Shown one piece after another: positions 45,752 to 54,703 of a stretch of DNA of 64,000 nt. Under the pieces are notes generated by a model. That model was not told the origin of the DNA, did not search any database, and was given only the letters and a program-made list of their open reading frames with translations. The DNA is taken from contig CAVAIA010000019.1 in the NCBI GenBank assembly GCA_963588595.1, positions 3,626 through 67,625 of the forward strand, written 5' to 3'. This stretch comes from Phoenicibacter sp963588595. GTDB lineage: Bacteria; Actinomycetota; Coriobacteriia; Coriobacteriales; Eggerthellaceae. The position numbers and the translations under genes are program-made. Numbering within the stretch: the first letter of the stretch is position 1; each line of letters opens with the position of its first letter.

Positions 45752-46887
45752 TCGATGACTAATAACTCATGAGTTAGATTAGTGAAACTCTCAAAACCAC
45801 TTTCCGTAACAACGCCGCAATCTTCCAGGCGAACTCCAAATTTTCCCTTGACATAAACGCCAGGCTCGATAGTAACAACATTATTTTTAAGTAATAAACT
45901 TTTTCCACGTGGGGAAAGGGTCGGCTTTTCGTGAATCTCCAATCCAACGCCATGCCCTAGCCCATGAGGCATGCAATCACCAAAACCATATTCTTTTAAG
46001 ATTGATATAGCTTTTTCATGGCATTCTTTTCCGCTCATTCCAATTTTCAAATCACTAGCCACGCTCTCATGCGCATCTTTTGTTGCCATCCAAGCTCTCA
46101 TAAGCTCGCCGCGCGGCTTTCCTGCAAAAAGAGTGCGAGTTGTGTCAGAACAATAACCGCCCTTAACAATACCAAAATCGATAACTATTGATTGACCTTC
46201 TTCTATCGTGTGCTCCCCCGCTTCAGCATGAATATTAGAAGCGTTGCTCCCGCATCCAACAAGAGTTTCAAAACTAAATGACTCTGCCCCTTCTTCCAAC
46301 AAATTTTTCTCTAATAGAGACTTAACTTCAATCTCTTTCATCCCTATATGAATATGGGGCAGCACTTTTAAAAAGGCTCTATCTGCAATTTCTTGAGCAT
46401 TTTTCAAAGCTATAATTTCATCATTTGTTTTAATGTGGCGTTTAAAAAAAACATCGCCTTCGTTATTTAAAAAAACTTTTATAGCTTTTATATAAGAATC
46501 CTTGCCCTCTCCTGAAAATTGAGCCTCGCAAGCAGGAAGGATAACTGATTTGTGTCTAAAACTTTCTCTTGACTTAATGTCTGAAAGATGAACCTCAATA
46601 AAAGGAACTTCCACAGATGAAATAGCATCCCTAATTGCATAAGAATAATGAGTGTGCGCTCCAGGGTTATAAACGACAGCTTCAATATCGCTGCAATCAA
46701 GAGAGTGAATTCTATTGATAATATCCCTTTCTGAATTTGATTGGAAGAACTCAAAAGAAACATCTTTTCCTTTAAATGAATCTAAAATGTAATTATTTAT
46801 GTCATCCAACGACAAATTGCCATAAATCTCAGGCTCCCTTTTACCCAACATATCAAGATTAGGACCGTTCATAACTAAGATTCTCAT
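45748..46887 (-). CDS. aroQ-pepP: Fused type II 3-dehydroquinate dehydratase and Xaa-Pro aminopeptidase-like domain
   Basis: 379 residues. Residues 1-~140 are type II dehydroquinase: NGPNLDMLGKREPEIYG with the catalytic Tyr, NPGAHTH with the active-site His, and EVHLSDIKSRESFRHKS. Residues ~155-379 are an M24 peptidase domain with intact metal ligands (VIDFGIVKGGYCSDTTR, GLGHGVGLEIHEKP, TIEPGVY, RLEDCGVV). The N-terminal creatinase domain of full Xaa-Pro aminopeptidase is missing and the dehydroquinase takes its place. Separate neighbouring aroQ and pepP genes are known; here they share a frame. It follows aroK by 18 bp. Confidence 0.9.
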   Translation of the reverse strand: MRILVMNGPNLDMLGKREPEIYGNLSLDDINNYILDSFKGKDVSFEFFQSNSERDIINRIHSLDCSDIEAVVYNPGAHTHYSYAIRDAISSVEVPFIEVHLSDIKSRESFRHKSVILPACEAQFSGEGKDSYIKAIKVFLNNEGDVFFKRHIKTNDEIIALKNAQEIADRAFLKVLPHIHIGMKEIEVKSLLEKNLLEEGAESFSFETLVGCGSNASNIHAEAGEHTIEEGQSIVIDFGIVKGGYCSDTTRTLFAGKPRGELMRAWMATKDAHESVASDLKIGMSGKECHEKAISILKEYGFGDCMPHGLGHGVGLEIHEKPTLSPRGKSLLLKNNVVTIEPGVYVKGKFGVRLEDCGVVTESGFESFTNLTHELLVID

Positions 46888-46905
46888 AAGTAAAAAACTC
46901 CTTGA

Positions 46906-47460
46906 TTAATCAGATAAACCTTTATCATTATCAATTAAAATCCCGTTTTTCTTCAAAAGAGACAAAAGCTCGCGTGCAACTTTTGAAGAACCTTTTCTTG
47001 TTGTGTCAATAGAATAGTTTGCAGCATCTTCATACAAAGGCAACCTTTTTTTAAATATAGCTTGCGCACTTTTAACGTCGTTAAATAAGGGACGTGTGGA
47101 TTTATCTGATATCCTTCTTGCGCCATTATAGGCATCAGAATAAAGGTGAATCACAACTCCGGAATCTTGCATAATCTCAACATTGTTTTTGTTTAAAACA
47201 ATTCCTCCCCCGCAAGAAACAAATAGATTTTTGTCCATCTTAGAAATCATTGAGATTGCATCACTTTCTCGTTTTCTAAAACCAGCTTCTCCAACCTCAT
47301 CGAAAATTTCACGAACTTTCTTCCCACACATTTGTTCAATAAAAAAATCTGTGTCTATGCTCTCGCTCCCGCAAGTTCTTGCAAGCTTTCTCGCAGCAGT
47401 CGATTTACCCGCGCCCATAAATCCAATTAAATATACTTTTTTTAGAAGCTTGTTTGACAT
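46906..47460 (-). CDS. aroK: Shikimate kinase
   Basis: 184 residues. Walker A GFMGAGKSTAARKLA, the shikimate-binding DTDFFIE and FRKRES segments, GGGIV, and the adenine-side RPLF motif are visible. It phosphorylates shikimate to shikimate-3-phosphate. It sits between aroC (17 bp upstream) and aroQ-pepP (18 bp downstream). Confidence 0.95.
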   Translation of the reverse strand: MSNKLLKKVYLIGFMGAGKSTAARKLARTCGSESIDTDFFIEQMCGKKVREIFDEVGEAGFRKRESDAISMISKMDKNLFVSCGGGIVLNKNNVEIMQDSGVVIHLYSDAYNGARRISDKSTRPLFNDVKSAQAIFKKRLPLYEDAANYSIDTTRKGSSKVARELLSLLKKNGILIDNDKGLSD

Positions 47461-47477
47461 GCTTAATTTGCGAGCTC

Positions 47478-48659
47478 CTATCTTGATAACATTTCAATCC
47501 TTGACATGTAATTTCTAAAATTCTCTTTAATGTCGACCATGCAAGTGTTGCCAAACATCTCTATATAAGCATTCGCCAAAACCATCGCAAGCTCAGCTTC
47601 CCCAACAACAGCTGCTGCTGGAACAGCGCAAACATCACTTCTCTCTTTAGAAGAAATTGATGGCTCAAGAGTGTCAACATTAACAGTGTTAAGCCCCTTC
47701 ATGCAAGTTGGGATTGGCTTCATAGCACATGTAACCCAAAGAGGAAGTCCAGTTGTCATTCCCCCCTCAAGCCCGCCAGCGTTGTTAGTCTTTCTTGAAT
47801 ATTTGCCATTCTCTAAAATGATTTCATCATGAAAATCGCCACCAAAAGAGCTAACTCCTTCAAAGCCAATTCCAAATGAAACTCCCTTTATCGCAGGTAT
47901 TGAAAAAAGCGCTGATGAAATTTTTGAAGTTAAGCGATCTTTTGCTTGAACATAAGAACCAAGACCAGGAGCAACGCCAATAGCAACAAGTCTAAAAGTC
48001 CCGCCGCAAGTCTGCCCCACGCTAGCAGCTTTATCTATCTCCTCTTTCATCGCCTGAGTGACCAAATCATCAGGACAACGAGTTTGGGAAAATTCAATTT
48101 TGGCTAGGAGATCCTTAGACATCTCGCCACTAACAAAGTCCATTATGTTCGAGTCGTCAAATTTAATTGTGGATATGGAATTAACCCATGAAAAAACCTC
48201 AACACCAAAATTCGCTAAAAATTCTCTAGCGATAGCACCAGCGCAAACGCGAGAGGCCGTCTCTCTTGCAGAAGCTCTCTCCAAAACGTCCCTACAATCG
48301 TCAAAGTTATGTTTTAACAAACCAATGAGATCAGCATGACCCGGTCTTGGAGTCACCTCACGAGAATAATCTTCGGGGCATTGACCAAAACTCGACATCT
48401 TCTCTTCCCAATTTTGCCAATCGTTGTTTTCAATATCTATCGAAATTGGAGAGCCTAGCGTCCTTGAAAATCGAATCCCAGAAGTGATTGAGGCAACATC
48501 CTTCTCTATTTTTTGCCTTCCTCCCCTGCCATATCCCGATTGGCGTCTAGACAAGTCATAATTGATTAAGTCCTCACTTACAACAAGTCCAGCTGGAACT
48601 CCAGTTACAACTGTGGTTAATTTTTTTCCATGAGATTCGCCCGCCGATATGTATTCCAT
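47478..48659 (-). CDS. aroC: Chorismate synthase
   Basis: 393 residues. Signatures are GESHGKKLTTVVTGVPAG, GRGGRQKIE, PRPGHADLIG, the RASARETASR flavin/substrate motif and SFGGDFHDEII. It makes chorismate from EPSP using reduced FMN. It leads aroC-aroK-aroQ/pepP and is divergent from aroF-tyrA-pheA across 90 bp. The EPSP synthase, aroB and aroE genes are not in the window. Confidence 0.97.
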   Translation of the reverse strand: MEYISAGESHGKKLTTVVTGVPAGLVVSEDLINYDLSRRQSGYGRGGRQKIEKDVASITSGIRFSRTLGSPISIDIENNDWQNWEEKMSSFGQCPEDYSREVTPRPGHADLIGLLKHNFDDCRDVLERASARETASRVCAGAIAREFLANFGVEVFSWVNSISTIKFDDSNIMDFVSGEMSKDLLAKIEFSQTRCPDDLVTQAMKEEIDKAASVGQTCGGTFRLVAIGVAPGLGSYVQAKDRLTSKISSALFSIPAIKGVSFGIGFEGVSSFGGDFHDEIILENGKYSRKTNNAGGLEGGMTTGLPLWVTCAMKPIPTCMKGLNTVNVDTLEPSISSKERSDVCAVPAAAVVGEAELAMVLANAYIEMFGNTCMVDIKENFRNYMSRIEMLSR

Positions 48660-48678
48660 GTTAAATTTAGCTCTCCTC

Positions 48679-48705
48679 TAGCATTTATAAACATAAATAA
48701 TGCTA
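48679..48705. promoter_or_regulatory. Inverted repeat between aroC and aroF
   Basis: TAGCATT (48679-48685) and AATGCTA (48699-48705) form a perfect 7-bp inverted repeat with a 13-base AT-rich spacer, in the middle of the only gap between the two divergent aromatic operons. It could be a shared operator. No T-box or leader peptide rich in aromatic codons is visible. Confidence 0.35.
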
Positions 48706-48749
48706 TCATAATCACGGTTAATAGATAATAACAACTAACGAGGTTAACA

Positions 48750-49763
48750 ATGATAGCAACAGTCAAAAATAGCGCATCACAAGAAGAGCTTAACCACCTA
48801 ATAGAGTGGTTGAAAACTAAAGATATTAAGGTTGATATATCTAAAGGAACCAGCGAAACTATAATCGGGCTCATTGGAGACACAACAAAACTTGACCCCT
48901 ATTTGCTCGAGTCAATGGAAATTGTAAATAAGGTAACTCGTGTCACAGAAAGTTTTAAACTTGCCAATAGAAAATTTCACCCAAAAGACACAATTATTGA
49001 TTGTGGACATGGGGTAATGCTCGGAGGAGACAATTTTAATGTCATAGCAGGACCTTGTTCAGTCGAAGGTCAAAACCTTTTTGACATTGCAAAGTCTATC
49101 AAAAAGAGCGGCGCCACCATGCTAAGGGGAGGCGCTTGGAAGCCAAGAACAAGCCCCTACTCAAACCAAGGCATGGGAGAAAAAGGGTTAAAATTGCTTC
49201 GCGATGCGGCAGATGAAAATGATATGCCGATAGTGACAGAAATTATGGATCTACGCGACATAGAAACATTTATAAAGTATGACGTGGAAGTTATGCAAGT
49301 TGGAGCAAGAAACATGCAAAACTTCTCCTTGCTAAAAGAGCTTGGAACTATTGATGTTCCAATTTTGCTTAAAAGAGGCATGGCGGCAACCATCGATGAG
49401 CTTTTAATGGCGGCTGAATATATAATGAGTGGCGGCAACAAAAATGTTATTTTGTGTGAGCGCGGAATTCGTACATTTGAAACAAGAACAAGAAACACTT
49501 TCGATTTAAGCGCAATTCCTGTGTTAAAAGACTTAACTCACTTGCCTGTTGTTGCCGATCCAAGTCACGCGACGGGCTACACGAAATTTGTGACACCGAT
49601 GTCTTTAGCTGCAACAGCAGCAGGTGCCCATGCTCTTGAAATTGAAGTGCACAACAATCCTGCATCAGCGTGGAGCGACGGCGCACAAGCGCTCACGCCT
49701 GAGCAATTCGATGATGCCATGAAGAGGATTAAAATTATTCGCAAAGCAGTCACAATGAGATAG
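48750..49763 (+). CDS. aroF: 3-deoxy-7-phosphoheptulonate (DAHP) synthase, type I-beta
   Basis: 337 residues. Residues ~1-65 are the ferredoxin-like regulatory domain that in Thermotoga-type enzymes gives inhibition by Phe or Tyr. The TIM barrel follows, with AGPCSVEG, RGGAWKPRTSPYS, QVGARNMQNF, LLKRGMAATIDE, CERGIRTFE and DPSHATGY. It catalyses the first step of the shikimate pathway from PEP and erythrose-4-phosphate. The split transketolase in this window can supply the latter. It leads aroF-tyrA-pheA. Confidence 0.95.
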   Translation: MIATVKNSASQEELNHLIEWLKTKDIKVDISKGTSETIIGLIGDTTKLDPYLLESMEIVNKVTRVTESFKLANRKFHPKDTIIDCGHGVMLGGDNFNVIAGPCSVEGQNLFDIAKSIKKSGATMLRGGAWKPRTSPYSNQGMGEKGLKLLRDAADENDMPIVTEIMDLRDIETFIKYDVEVMQVGARNMQNFSLLKELGTIDVPILLKRGMAATIDELLMAAEYIMSGGNKNVILCERGIRTFETRTRNTFDLSAIPVLKDLTHLPVVADPSHATGYTKFVTPMSLAATAAGAHALEIEVHNNPASAWSDGAQALTPEQFDDAMKRIKIIRKAVTMR

Positions 49764-49765
49764 AA

Positions 49766-50623
49766 ATGAACGTTGGAATAGTAGGCCTTGGCTTAATAGG
49801 TGGATCATTCGCAAAAGCCCTAAACGCTGGAGGCGTAAAAGTTATTGCGTTTGACATCGATAACGAAACTCTTGACGCCGCAATGGCTGATTCTGTCAAA
49901 GAGAAGTTAACGTCAAACAACATAAATAAGTGTGATTTAATAATTTTGGCCACCTTTCCAAAACATTGCGCCGATTGGTTAAAAGAGAACGCTCCAAAGA
50001 TCAATAAAGAGACTATTGTCATCGACGTTGCTGGAACTAAAAGAGGAGTTTGCAAAGAATGTTTTAAAATTGCAAAAAGCTATGGTTTTACATTCATTGG
50101 CGCTCATCCGATGGCAGGAACTCAATTTAGTGGATATGCTCATGCGAAATCAACAATGTTTAAAGGCGCTCCAATGATACTTGTTTGCGACCCAACTCTA
50201 GATGATATGTCTAGGGTAATAGCGATAGATAAAGTTCAAAATATATTGGCTCCTTGCGAATTTGGCTTCTACACTCAAACAACTGCTGAACACCACGACA
50301 AAGTTATCGCATACACTTCCCAGCTTGCGCATGTTATATCATCAAGTTATGCAAATAACCCTCTCGCTCTTGAGCATGACGGATTCTCTGCGGGAAGCTG
50401 GAAAGATTTAACGCGTGTTGCATGGCTAAATCCAAAAATGTGGAGCGAACTATTTTTAGAAAATAGTGATTTTTTGAGTGAATGCATATCTCAAACTATA
50501 GAAAATTTGAAACGTTGCAAAAAAGCAATAGATGATAATAATAAAGAAGAATTGGAAAAATTCTTAAGTGAAGGAGACTCAATAAAAAGAGAAGTTGAAA
50601 GGTTAGAAGAAAAAAATGACTAA
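49766..50623 (+). CDS. tyrA: Prephenate dehydrogenase
   Basis: 285 residues. The Rossmann motif GLGLIGGSFAKAL starts at residue 6. HPMAGTQFSGYAHA and the active-site region with TTAEHHDKV are present. It oxidatively decarboxylates prephenate to 4-hydroxyphenylpyruvate for tyrosine. There is no ACT domain. It starts 2 bp after aroF and overlaps pheA by 8 bases. Confidence 0.93.
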   Translation: MNVGIVGLGLIGGSFAKALNAGGVKVIAFDIDNETLDAAMADSVKEKLTSNNINKCDLIILATFPKHCADWLKENAPKINKETIVIDVAGTKRGVCKECFKIAKSYGFTFIGAHPMAGTQFSGYAHAKSTMFKGAPMILVCDPTLDDMSRVIAIDKVQNILAPCEFGFYTQTTAEHHDKVIAYTSQLAHVISSSYANNPLALEHDGFSAGSWKDLTRVAWLNPKMWSELFLENSDFLSECISQTIENLKRCKKAIDDNNKEELEKFLSEGDSIKREVERLEEKND

Positions 50624-51782
50624 ACAAAATGGCAGAAACATCGAAGAAATAAGAAAAGATATTGACTCAATCGATAAATCTATCGTTCAAGAATTTTTAA
50701 AGAGAATGGATGTCGCTGATGAGATTGCATCTTATAAAAAGGAGCATGACCTTCCAATTCTAGATAAAGCAAGAGAAAGAGAGAAAATTCAATCTATATT
50801 AGACATGGTGCCAGACGACAAGAAGTCCTACGCAATGGCGCTTTTTAACACTCTTTTTGAGGTTTCCAAATCAGAGCAAGCATCATCTAACAACATAGAA
50901 GCACCAATTGTCAAAAAAATAGAAGATGCACTTGAGTCAACGCCAAAAACTTTAATCGACAGCGCATATGTTGCATGCCAAGGAGTTGAGGGTGCCTTTT
51001 CTGAAATAGCTGCAGAAAAACTTTTCAAACATCCAAACATATCCTTTTTCCCAAATTTTAGAAGTGTTTTTAAGGCAGTCGATGAAGGGTTTTGCAAATA
51101 TGGAATTTTACCGTTTGAAAACTCAACTGCTGGAGTTGTAAATGAAGTATATGAGCTAATGAGAGAATTTGATTTTTACATCGTAAAAACAATACGTCTA
51201 AAAGTCTCTCAAAATTTACTTGCAAAGCCTGGCGTTAAACTCGATGACATAACTGACATATATTCCCATCAAAAAGCAATAGAGCAATCATCAAGGTTTT
51301 TAGAAGCGCTAAAAGACAAGGGTGTTAAAGTTCATATCGCTGAAAACACAGCAATGGCTTGCAAAATGGTTTCAGAAAGTGAGTCAAAAACTTTTGCGGC
51401 AATTGGGTCTTCTAACGCTGCAAACATCTACAACCTAGACTTTATAGAAAAAAGCATCGAAGACAATAATGCCAACTACACTCGCTTTGCTGTTATTTCA
51501 AACAAGCTTGAAATCTATCCAGGAGCAGACAGAACGTCGTTAGCTATAACAACAAAAAACGAAGCAGGTTCACTTTATAAAGTTCTAGCACGTTTTAACA
51601 CTCTTGAGATTAATTTAAGCAAACTTGAGAGCAGAACGATCCCAAACAGAGACTTCGATTATATGTTCTACTTTGATCTAGATTGCTCAGTATACTCTCC
51701 TGAATTTAGGCGTCTTATGTCATCACTAGACGATGTTGTTGAGGAATATCGCTATCTAGGTTCCTACTCAGAGCTAATATAG
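50616..51782 (+). CDS. pheA: Bifunctional chorismate mutase / prephenate dehydratase
   Basis: 388 residues. Residues ~5-88 form an AroQ-type chorismate mutase (IDSIDKSIVQEFLKRMDVAD). Residues ~110-290 form prephenate dehydratase with GVEGAFSE, LPFENSTAGVV and the catalytic NYTRF. Residues ~303-385 form an ACT domain for Phe feedback; its usual ESRP reads ESRT. Together these convert chorismate to phenylpyruvate. It closes the aroF-tyrA-pheA run; the grdX-like gene follows after 36 bp, same strand. Confidence 0.95.
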   Translation: MTKQNGRNIEEIRKDIDSIDKSIVQEFLKRMDVADEIASYKKEHDLPILDKAREREKIQSILDMVPDDKKSYAMALFNTLFEVSKSEQASSNNIEAPIVKKIEDALESTPKTLIDSAYVACQGVEGAFSEIAAEKLFKHPNISFFPNFRSVFKAVDEGFCKYGILPFENSTAGVVNEVYELMREFDFYIVKTIRLKVSQNLLAKPGVKLDDITDIYSHQKAIEQSSRFLEALKDKGVKVHIAENTAMACKMVSESESKTFAAIGSSNAANIYNLDFIEKSIEDNNANYTRFAVISNKLEIYPGADRTSLAITTKNEAGSLYKVLARFNTLEINLSKLESRTIPNRDFDYMFYFDLDCSVYSPEFRRLMSSLDDVVEEYRYLGSYSELI

Positions 51783-51818
51783 AAAATAGAAGCAATTTAG
51801 AACTTAAGAAGGCAAATA

Positions 51819-52208
51819 ATGTGGGAATTAAAAGAAGCTTGCATAATCACTAACAACGATTACGTTTTTGAAAAATATAAATCGTTGACAAATGTCATTT
51901 TGTTGAAAAGCTATGAGGAAGTGCTTCTTAAAACTAGAGATTATGTTTATGACAAGCATATTTTGCTCACACATCCTCAAGCAAGTTCTCTAAAGCCTAA
52001 CCAAACTCCCTTTAGATCGATAATCGTCTATCCGAAAGGAGAAGAAGACAATTTAGAAAGCATAATGATGATAGATAAATCCATTCAAGTTTATCGAGAA
52101 TGGCAAGAAATTTCCCCTAGCCCAAAGTCATATGCACCAAAAGTCGAGCACGATTTTAAAACAATCGATTTGTCGATTATCGAAAATGTTATCCCAAGAA
52201 TTTGCTAA
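51819..52208 (+). CDS. grdX: GrdX family protein
   Basis: 129 residues. It resembles GrdX, the small protein of unknown function that opens glycine/sarcosine/betaine reductase operons: an N-terminal ITNNDYVFEKY, KTRDYVYDKHILLTHPQASS and KPNQTPFRSIIVYP, followed by a helical C terminus. The match is from memory of the family pattern, but the position just before a grdE-grdB-type pair supports it strongly. An AAGAAGG site lies 8 bases upstream. It is close behind pheA and may share read-through. Confidence 0.8.
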   Translation: MWELKEACIITNNDYVFEKYKSLTNVILLKSYEEVLLKTRDYVYDKHILLTHPQASSLKPNQTPFRSIIVYPKGEEDNLESIMMIDKSIQVYREWQEISPSPKSYAPKVEHDFKTIDLSIIENVIPRIC

Positions 52209-52299
52209 AATTGATAACATTGCTTTTATTTAAGCAAAAAAATGATAATATGATTTCTCGAGTTTTAATAATAACACCCCACTAACTTTAGGTTACAAA

Positions 52300-53022
52300 A
52301 TGGAAAAACCAACTAACAAGAAATATTTTAAAGGGCTCACTCGAAAAGAATATATAGAGCTGGCAACAAGAATTGCAAATGAACAAGGAATAAACCACTT
52401 AACAATTCGAAGACTTGCTGATGAACTTAATTGTTCATCTGCCGCACTTTATAGATATTTTAAAAACAAAGAAGAGTTAACTTATTTTGTTAACTTGCAA
52501 GTTTTAGAGACGTATATTGAGCGTTTGAACAAAGCTCAGCTCATTTGGGATAATCCATGGGATGTCTACACTGGCGTTTGGGATTGTTATGCAAGAGAGG
52601 CCTTCACCCACACAGAGGCATATGATCAATTGTTTTTCAGACACTCAAACACAATCTTAAATGACAAAATCAATGAATATTACAAAATGTTTCCTAACAA
52701 CATAACTAATGCCAACGAAATTTTTCAAGAAATGCTCTCAACTGCAGATTTTATGAGCAGGGATTATAGAATGTGCATTAGATGCGCTGAGGCAAACGCT
52801 ATATCATACGAAAAATCTAAACAATTAAATAGAAGTGTTTGCATGCTTTTCAAAGGATATTTCAAAACTGTCCAAAATGAAGGAATCGAAAAATATGGCG
52901 TTGACTCTTGGACAAGGCAATGCATCGACGACATAGACATGATTATTTTTAGCCTCGCGGACGATCTTCAAGGCTATAAAGGATATTACGTTAACAACGA
53001 TCCTATTGAAATAACACCTTAA
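52300..53022 (+). CDS. TetR/AcrR family regulator
   Basis: 240 residues. Residues ~12-60 are the TetR helix-turn-helix (YIELATRIANEQGINHLTIR, then LADELNCSSAALYRYFKNKEEL). The remaining ligand-binding region is rich in Trp, Tyr and Cys and not recognisable. It sits between grdX and grdE. Three related 14-bp near-palindromes occur in the 372-bp gap just downstream, so it probably controls the reductase operon and perhaps senses its substrate (inference). Confidence 0.88.
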   Translation: MEKPTNKKYFKGLTRKEYIELATRIANEQGINHLTIRRLADELNCSSAALYRYFKNKEELTYFVNLQVLETYIERLNKAQLIWDNPWDVYTGVWDCYAREAFTHTEAYDQLFFRHSNTILNDKINEYYKMFPNNITNANEIFQEMLSTADFMSRDYRMCIRCAEANAISYEKSKQLNRSVCMLFKGYFKTVQNEGIEKYGVDSWTRQCIDDIDMIIFSLADDLQGYKGYYVNNDPIEITP

Positions 53023-53066
53023 ATGAAAAAAGTACTCAACAACAATTAGTCTGTTTGGAACTTTAT

Positions 53067-53080
53067 GTTATCGTGATAAC
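53067..53080. promoter_or_regulatory. Candidate TetR operator A
   Basis: GTTATCGTGATAAC: 6-bp arms GTTATC and GATAAC around GT. It is 45 bp after the tetR stop. Confidence 0.5.
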
Positions 53081-53125
53081 TTATCTGTAAATTTCAACTT
53101 CTTCTAAACACTGGCAATCTATAAT

Positions 53126-53139
53126 GTTAACGCGATAAC
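53126..53139. promoter_or_regulatory. Candidate TetR operator B
   Basis: GTTAACGCGATAAC: matches site A at 12 of 14 positions. Centres of A and B are 59 bp apart. Confidence 0.5.
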
Positions 53140-53277
53140 AAAGTTAATAAATTTTTTTTATTAACATTAAATCGCGTAAATTTTCCTCAACGACCGCCGT
53201 TTTCCCCTTTTATTAGTGTATATTAAACCTATCATCGTAAAGAGGGATCTGGAGGGGATTTTTTTTTAATGGAAAAT

Positions 53278-53291
53278 GTTATCGCGATTAC
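53278..53291. promoter_or_regulatory. Candidate TetR operator C
   Basis: GTTATCGCGATTAC: matches site A at 12 of 14 positions. It lies 104 bp before the grdE start, downstream of a possible promoter, a position suited to repression. Confidence 0.45.
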
Positions 53292-53394
53292 GAAAGGAGT
53301 TGAATTTTATCTTTAAGTTTTAAAAGCTTTCTCTCCTGATTTTGATTTCACGATTAAATTCTGTAAATTTCTGTAAAAGAGGAGGTTTAAGTCT

Positions 53395-54687
53395 ATGAAA
53401 CTTGAACTTGGAGAAATTAACATCAAAGACATCCAATTTGCAGACAAGTCGGAAGTTAAAAATGGTGTTCTCTACATCAACAAAGAAGAGGTTGAGGCAC
53501 TCGTCTTAGAAGACGAAAAACTTTCTGGTTGCAAATTGGAAATCGCTAGACCTGGCGACAAAACTAGAATTACGCCAGTCAAAGACGTCATTGAACCACG
53601 TGTTAAAGTTAGCGGAGGCGGAGAGATTTTCCCAGGCATCATCGGAAAAGTTTCCCCTGCTGTAGGCGAAGGAAGAACGCATGCGCTTAAAGGTTGCTGC
53701 GTTGTTACAGTTGGCAGAATCGTTGGATTCCAAGAGGGCGTTATCGACATGAGTGGCCCGGCAGCTGACTACACACCTTTCTCAAAGACTGTCAATCTAT
53801 GTGTTGTTATTGAGCCAAATGGTGAACTCGAAACACATGTGTATGAGAAAGCTGGAAGAATGGCAGGTTTAAAGGTTGCAACGTATGTTGGTGAACTTGG
53901 TCGTGAAATCGAGCCAGACAACGTTATCACCTATGAAACAAAACCATTCGCAGAGCAAGCCGCTCAATATCCAGATCTTCCAAAAGTTGGATATATCCAC
54001 ATGTTGCAATCACAAGGACTTTTGCATGACACTTATTACTATGGCGTTGATGCAAAACAAATCGTTCCAACATTTATGTATCCAACCGAGATTATGGATG
54101 GAGCAATTGTTTCTGGCAATTGTGTTGCACCTTGTGACAAAGTCACAACTTTCCATCATTTCAACAACCCAGTTATTCATGACCTCTACCATAATCATCA
54201 TGGCAAAGATCTAAACTTCATGGGCGTTATTTTGACTAACGAGAACGTCTTTTTGGCTGACAAAGAGCGCCACTCTGACATGGTTGCTAAATTCTGCAAA
54301 TGGCTTGGGCTTGATGGCGTTTTGATTTCAGAAGAAGGTTATGGAAATCCTGACACCGACCTTATGATGAATTGTAGAAAAGTTGAGCAAGCAGGAACAA
54401 AAGTTTGCTTAATAACTGACGAGTTCCCAGGCAAAGACGGAAAGAGTGCATCATTAGCTGACACATGCGAGGAGGCAACTGCGCTTTCTTCATGCGGTCA
54501 AGGAAACGCAACATTGCAATTCCCTGCTATGGACAAAGTTATTGGAATGCAAGACTTTATTGAGTCTCAAATAGGTGGATGGGCTGGATGCATGAAAGAA
54601 GACGGTTCATTTGAAGCTGAGCTTCAAATAATCATCGCTTCCACTATTGCAAATGGTTATAACCATCTTGCAGCAAGAGGATATTAA
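53395..54687 (+). CDS. grdE: Glycine/sarcosine/betaine reductase component B, GrdE-type proprotein
   Basis: 430 residues, family length. GrdE-type proteins (GrdE, GrdG or GrdI) are cleaved before an internal Cys, which becomes the pyruvoyl group that binds the substrate amine. Here that Cys is residue 243 in SGNCVAPCDK. Other typical stretches are FPGIIGKVSPAVGEGRTHAL and TTFHHFNNPVIHDLYHNHHG. Which substrate (glycine, sarcosine or betaine) cannot be decided. A strong AGAGGAGG site precedes the ATG. The grdB-type gene follows after 16 bp. GrdA, GrdC and GrdD, needed for the full reaction to acetyl phosphate, are not in the window. Confidence 0.92.
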   Translation: MKLELGEINIKDIQFADKSEVKNGVLYINKEEVEALVLEDEKLSGCKLEIARPGDKTRITPVKDVIEPRVKVSGGGEIFPGIIGKVSPAVGEGRTHALKGCCVVTVGRIVGFQEGVIDMSGPAADYTPFSKTVNLCVVIEPNGELETHVYEKAGRMAGLKVATYVGELGREIEPDNVITYETKPFAEQAAQYPDLPKVGYIHMLQSQGLLHDTYYYGVDAKQIVPTFMYPTEIMDGAIVSGNCVAPCDKVTTFHHFNNPVIHDLYHNHHGKDLNFMGVILTNENVFLADKERHSDMVAKFCKWLGLDGVLISEEGYGNPDTDLMMNCRKVEQAGTKVCLITDEFPGKDGKSASLADTCEEATALSSCGQGNATLQFPAMDKVIGMQDFIESQIGGWAGCMKEDGSFEAELQIIIASTIANGYNHLAARGY

Positions 54688-54703
54688 AGGAGGCGAAACG
54701 AAA

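Larger units (their letters stand above)
53023..53394 (+). promoter_or_regulatory. 372-bp control region before the grdE-type gene
   Basis: No gene longer than a 15-residue frame fits here. The region holds three GTTAWCGYGATWAC-type sites, a repeated 11-mer CTGTAAATTTC (53085-53095 and 53361-53371), a possible TATATT -10 box at 53219-53224, and the grdE ribosome binding site AGAGGAGG. No riboswitch fold, including glycine type, was recognised. Confidence 0.55.

Noticed and set aside
48660..48749. T-box or aromatic-rich leader peptide controlling aroF
   Set aside because: The gap is only 90 bp, with no specifier loop, T-box sequence or short frame with Phe, Tyr or Trp codons.
53023..53394. 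Glycine riboswitch before the reductase genes
   Set aside because: The conserved aptamer segments are not present; the region is better explained by TetR-type sites.
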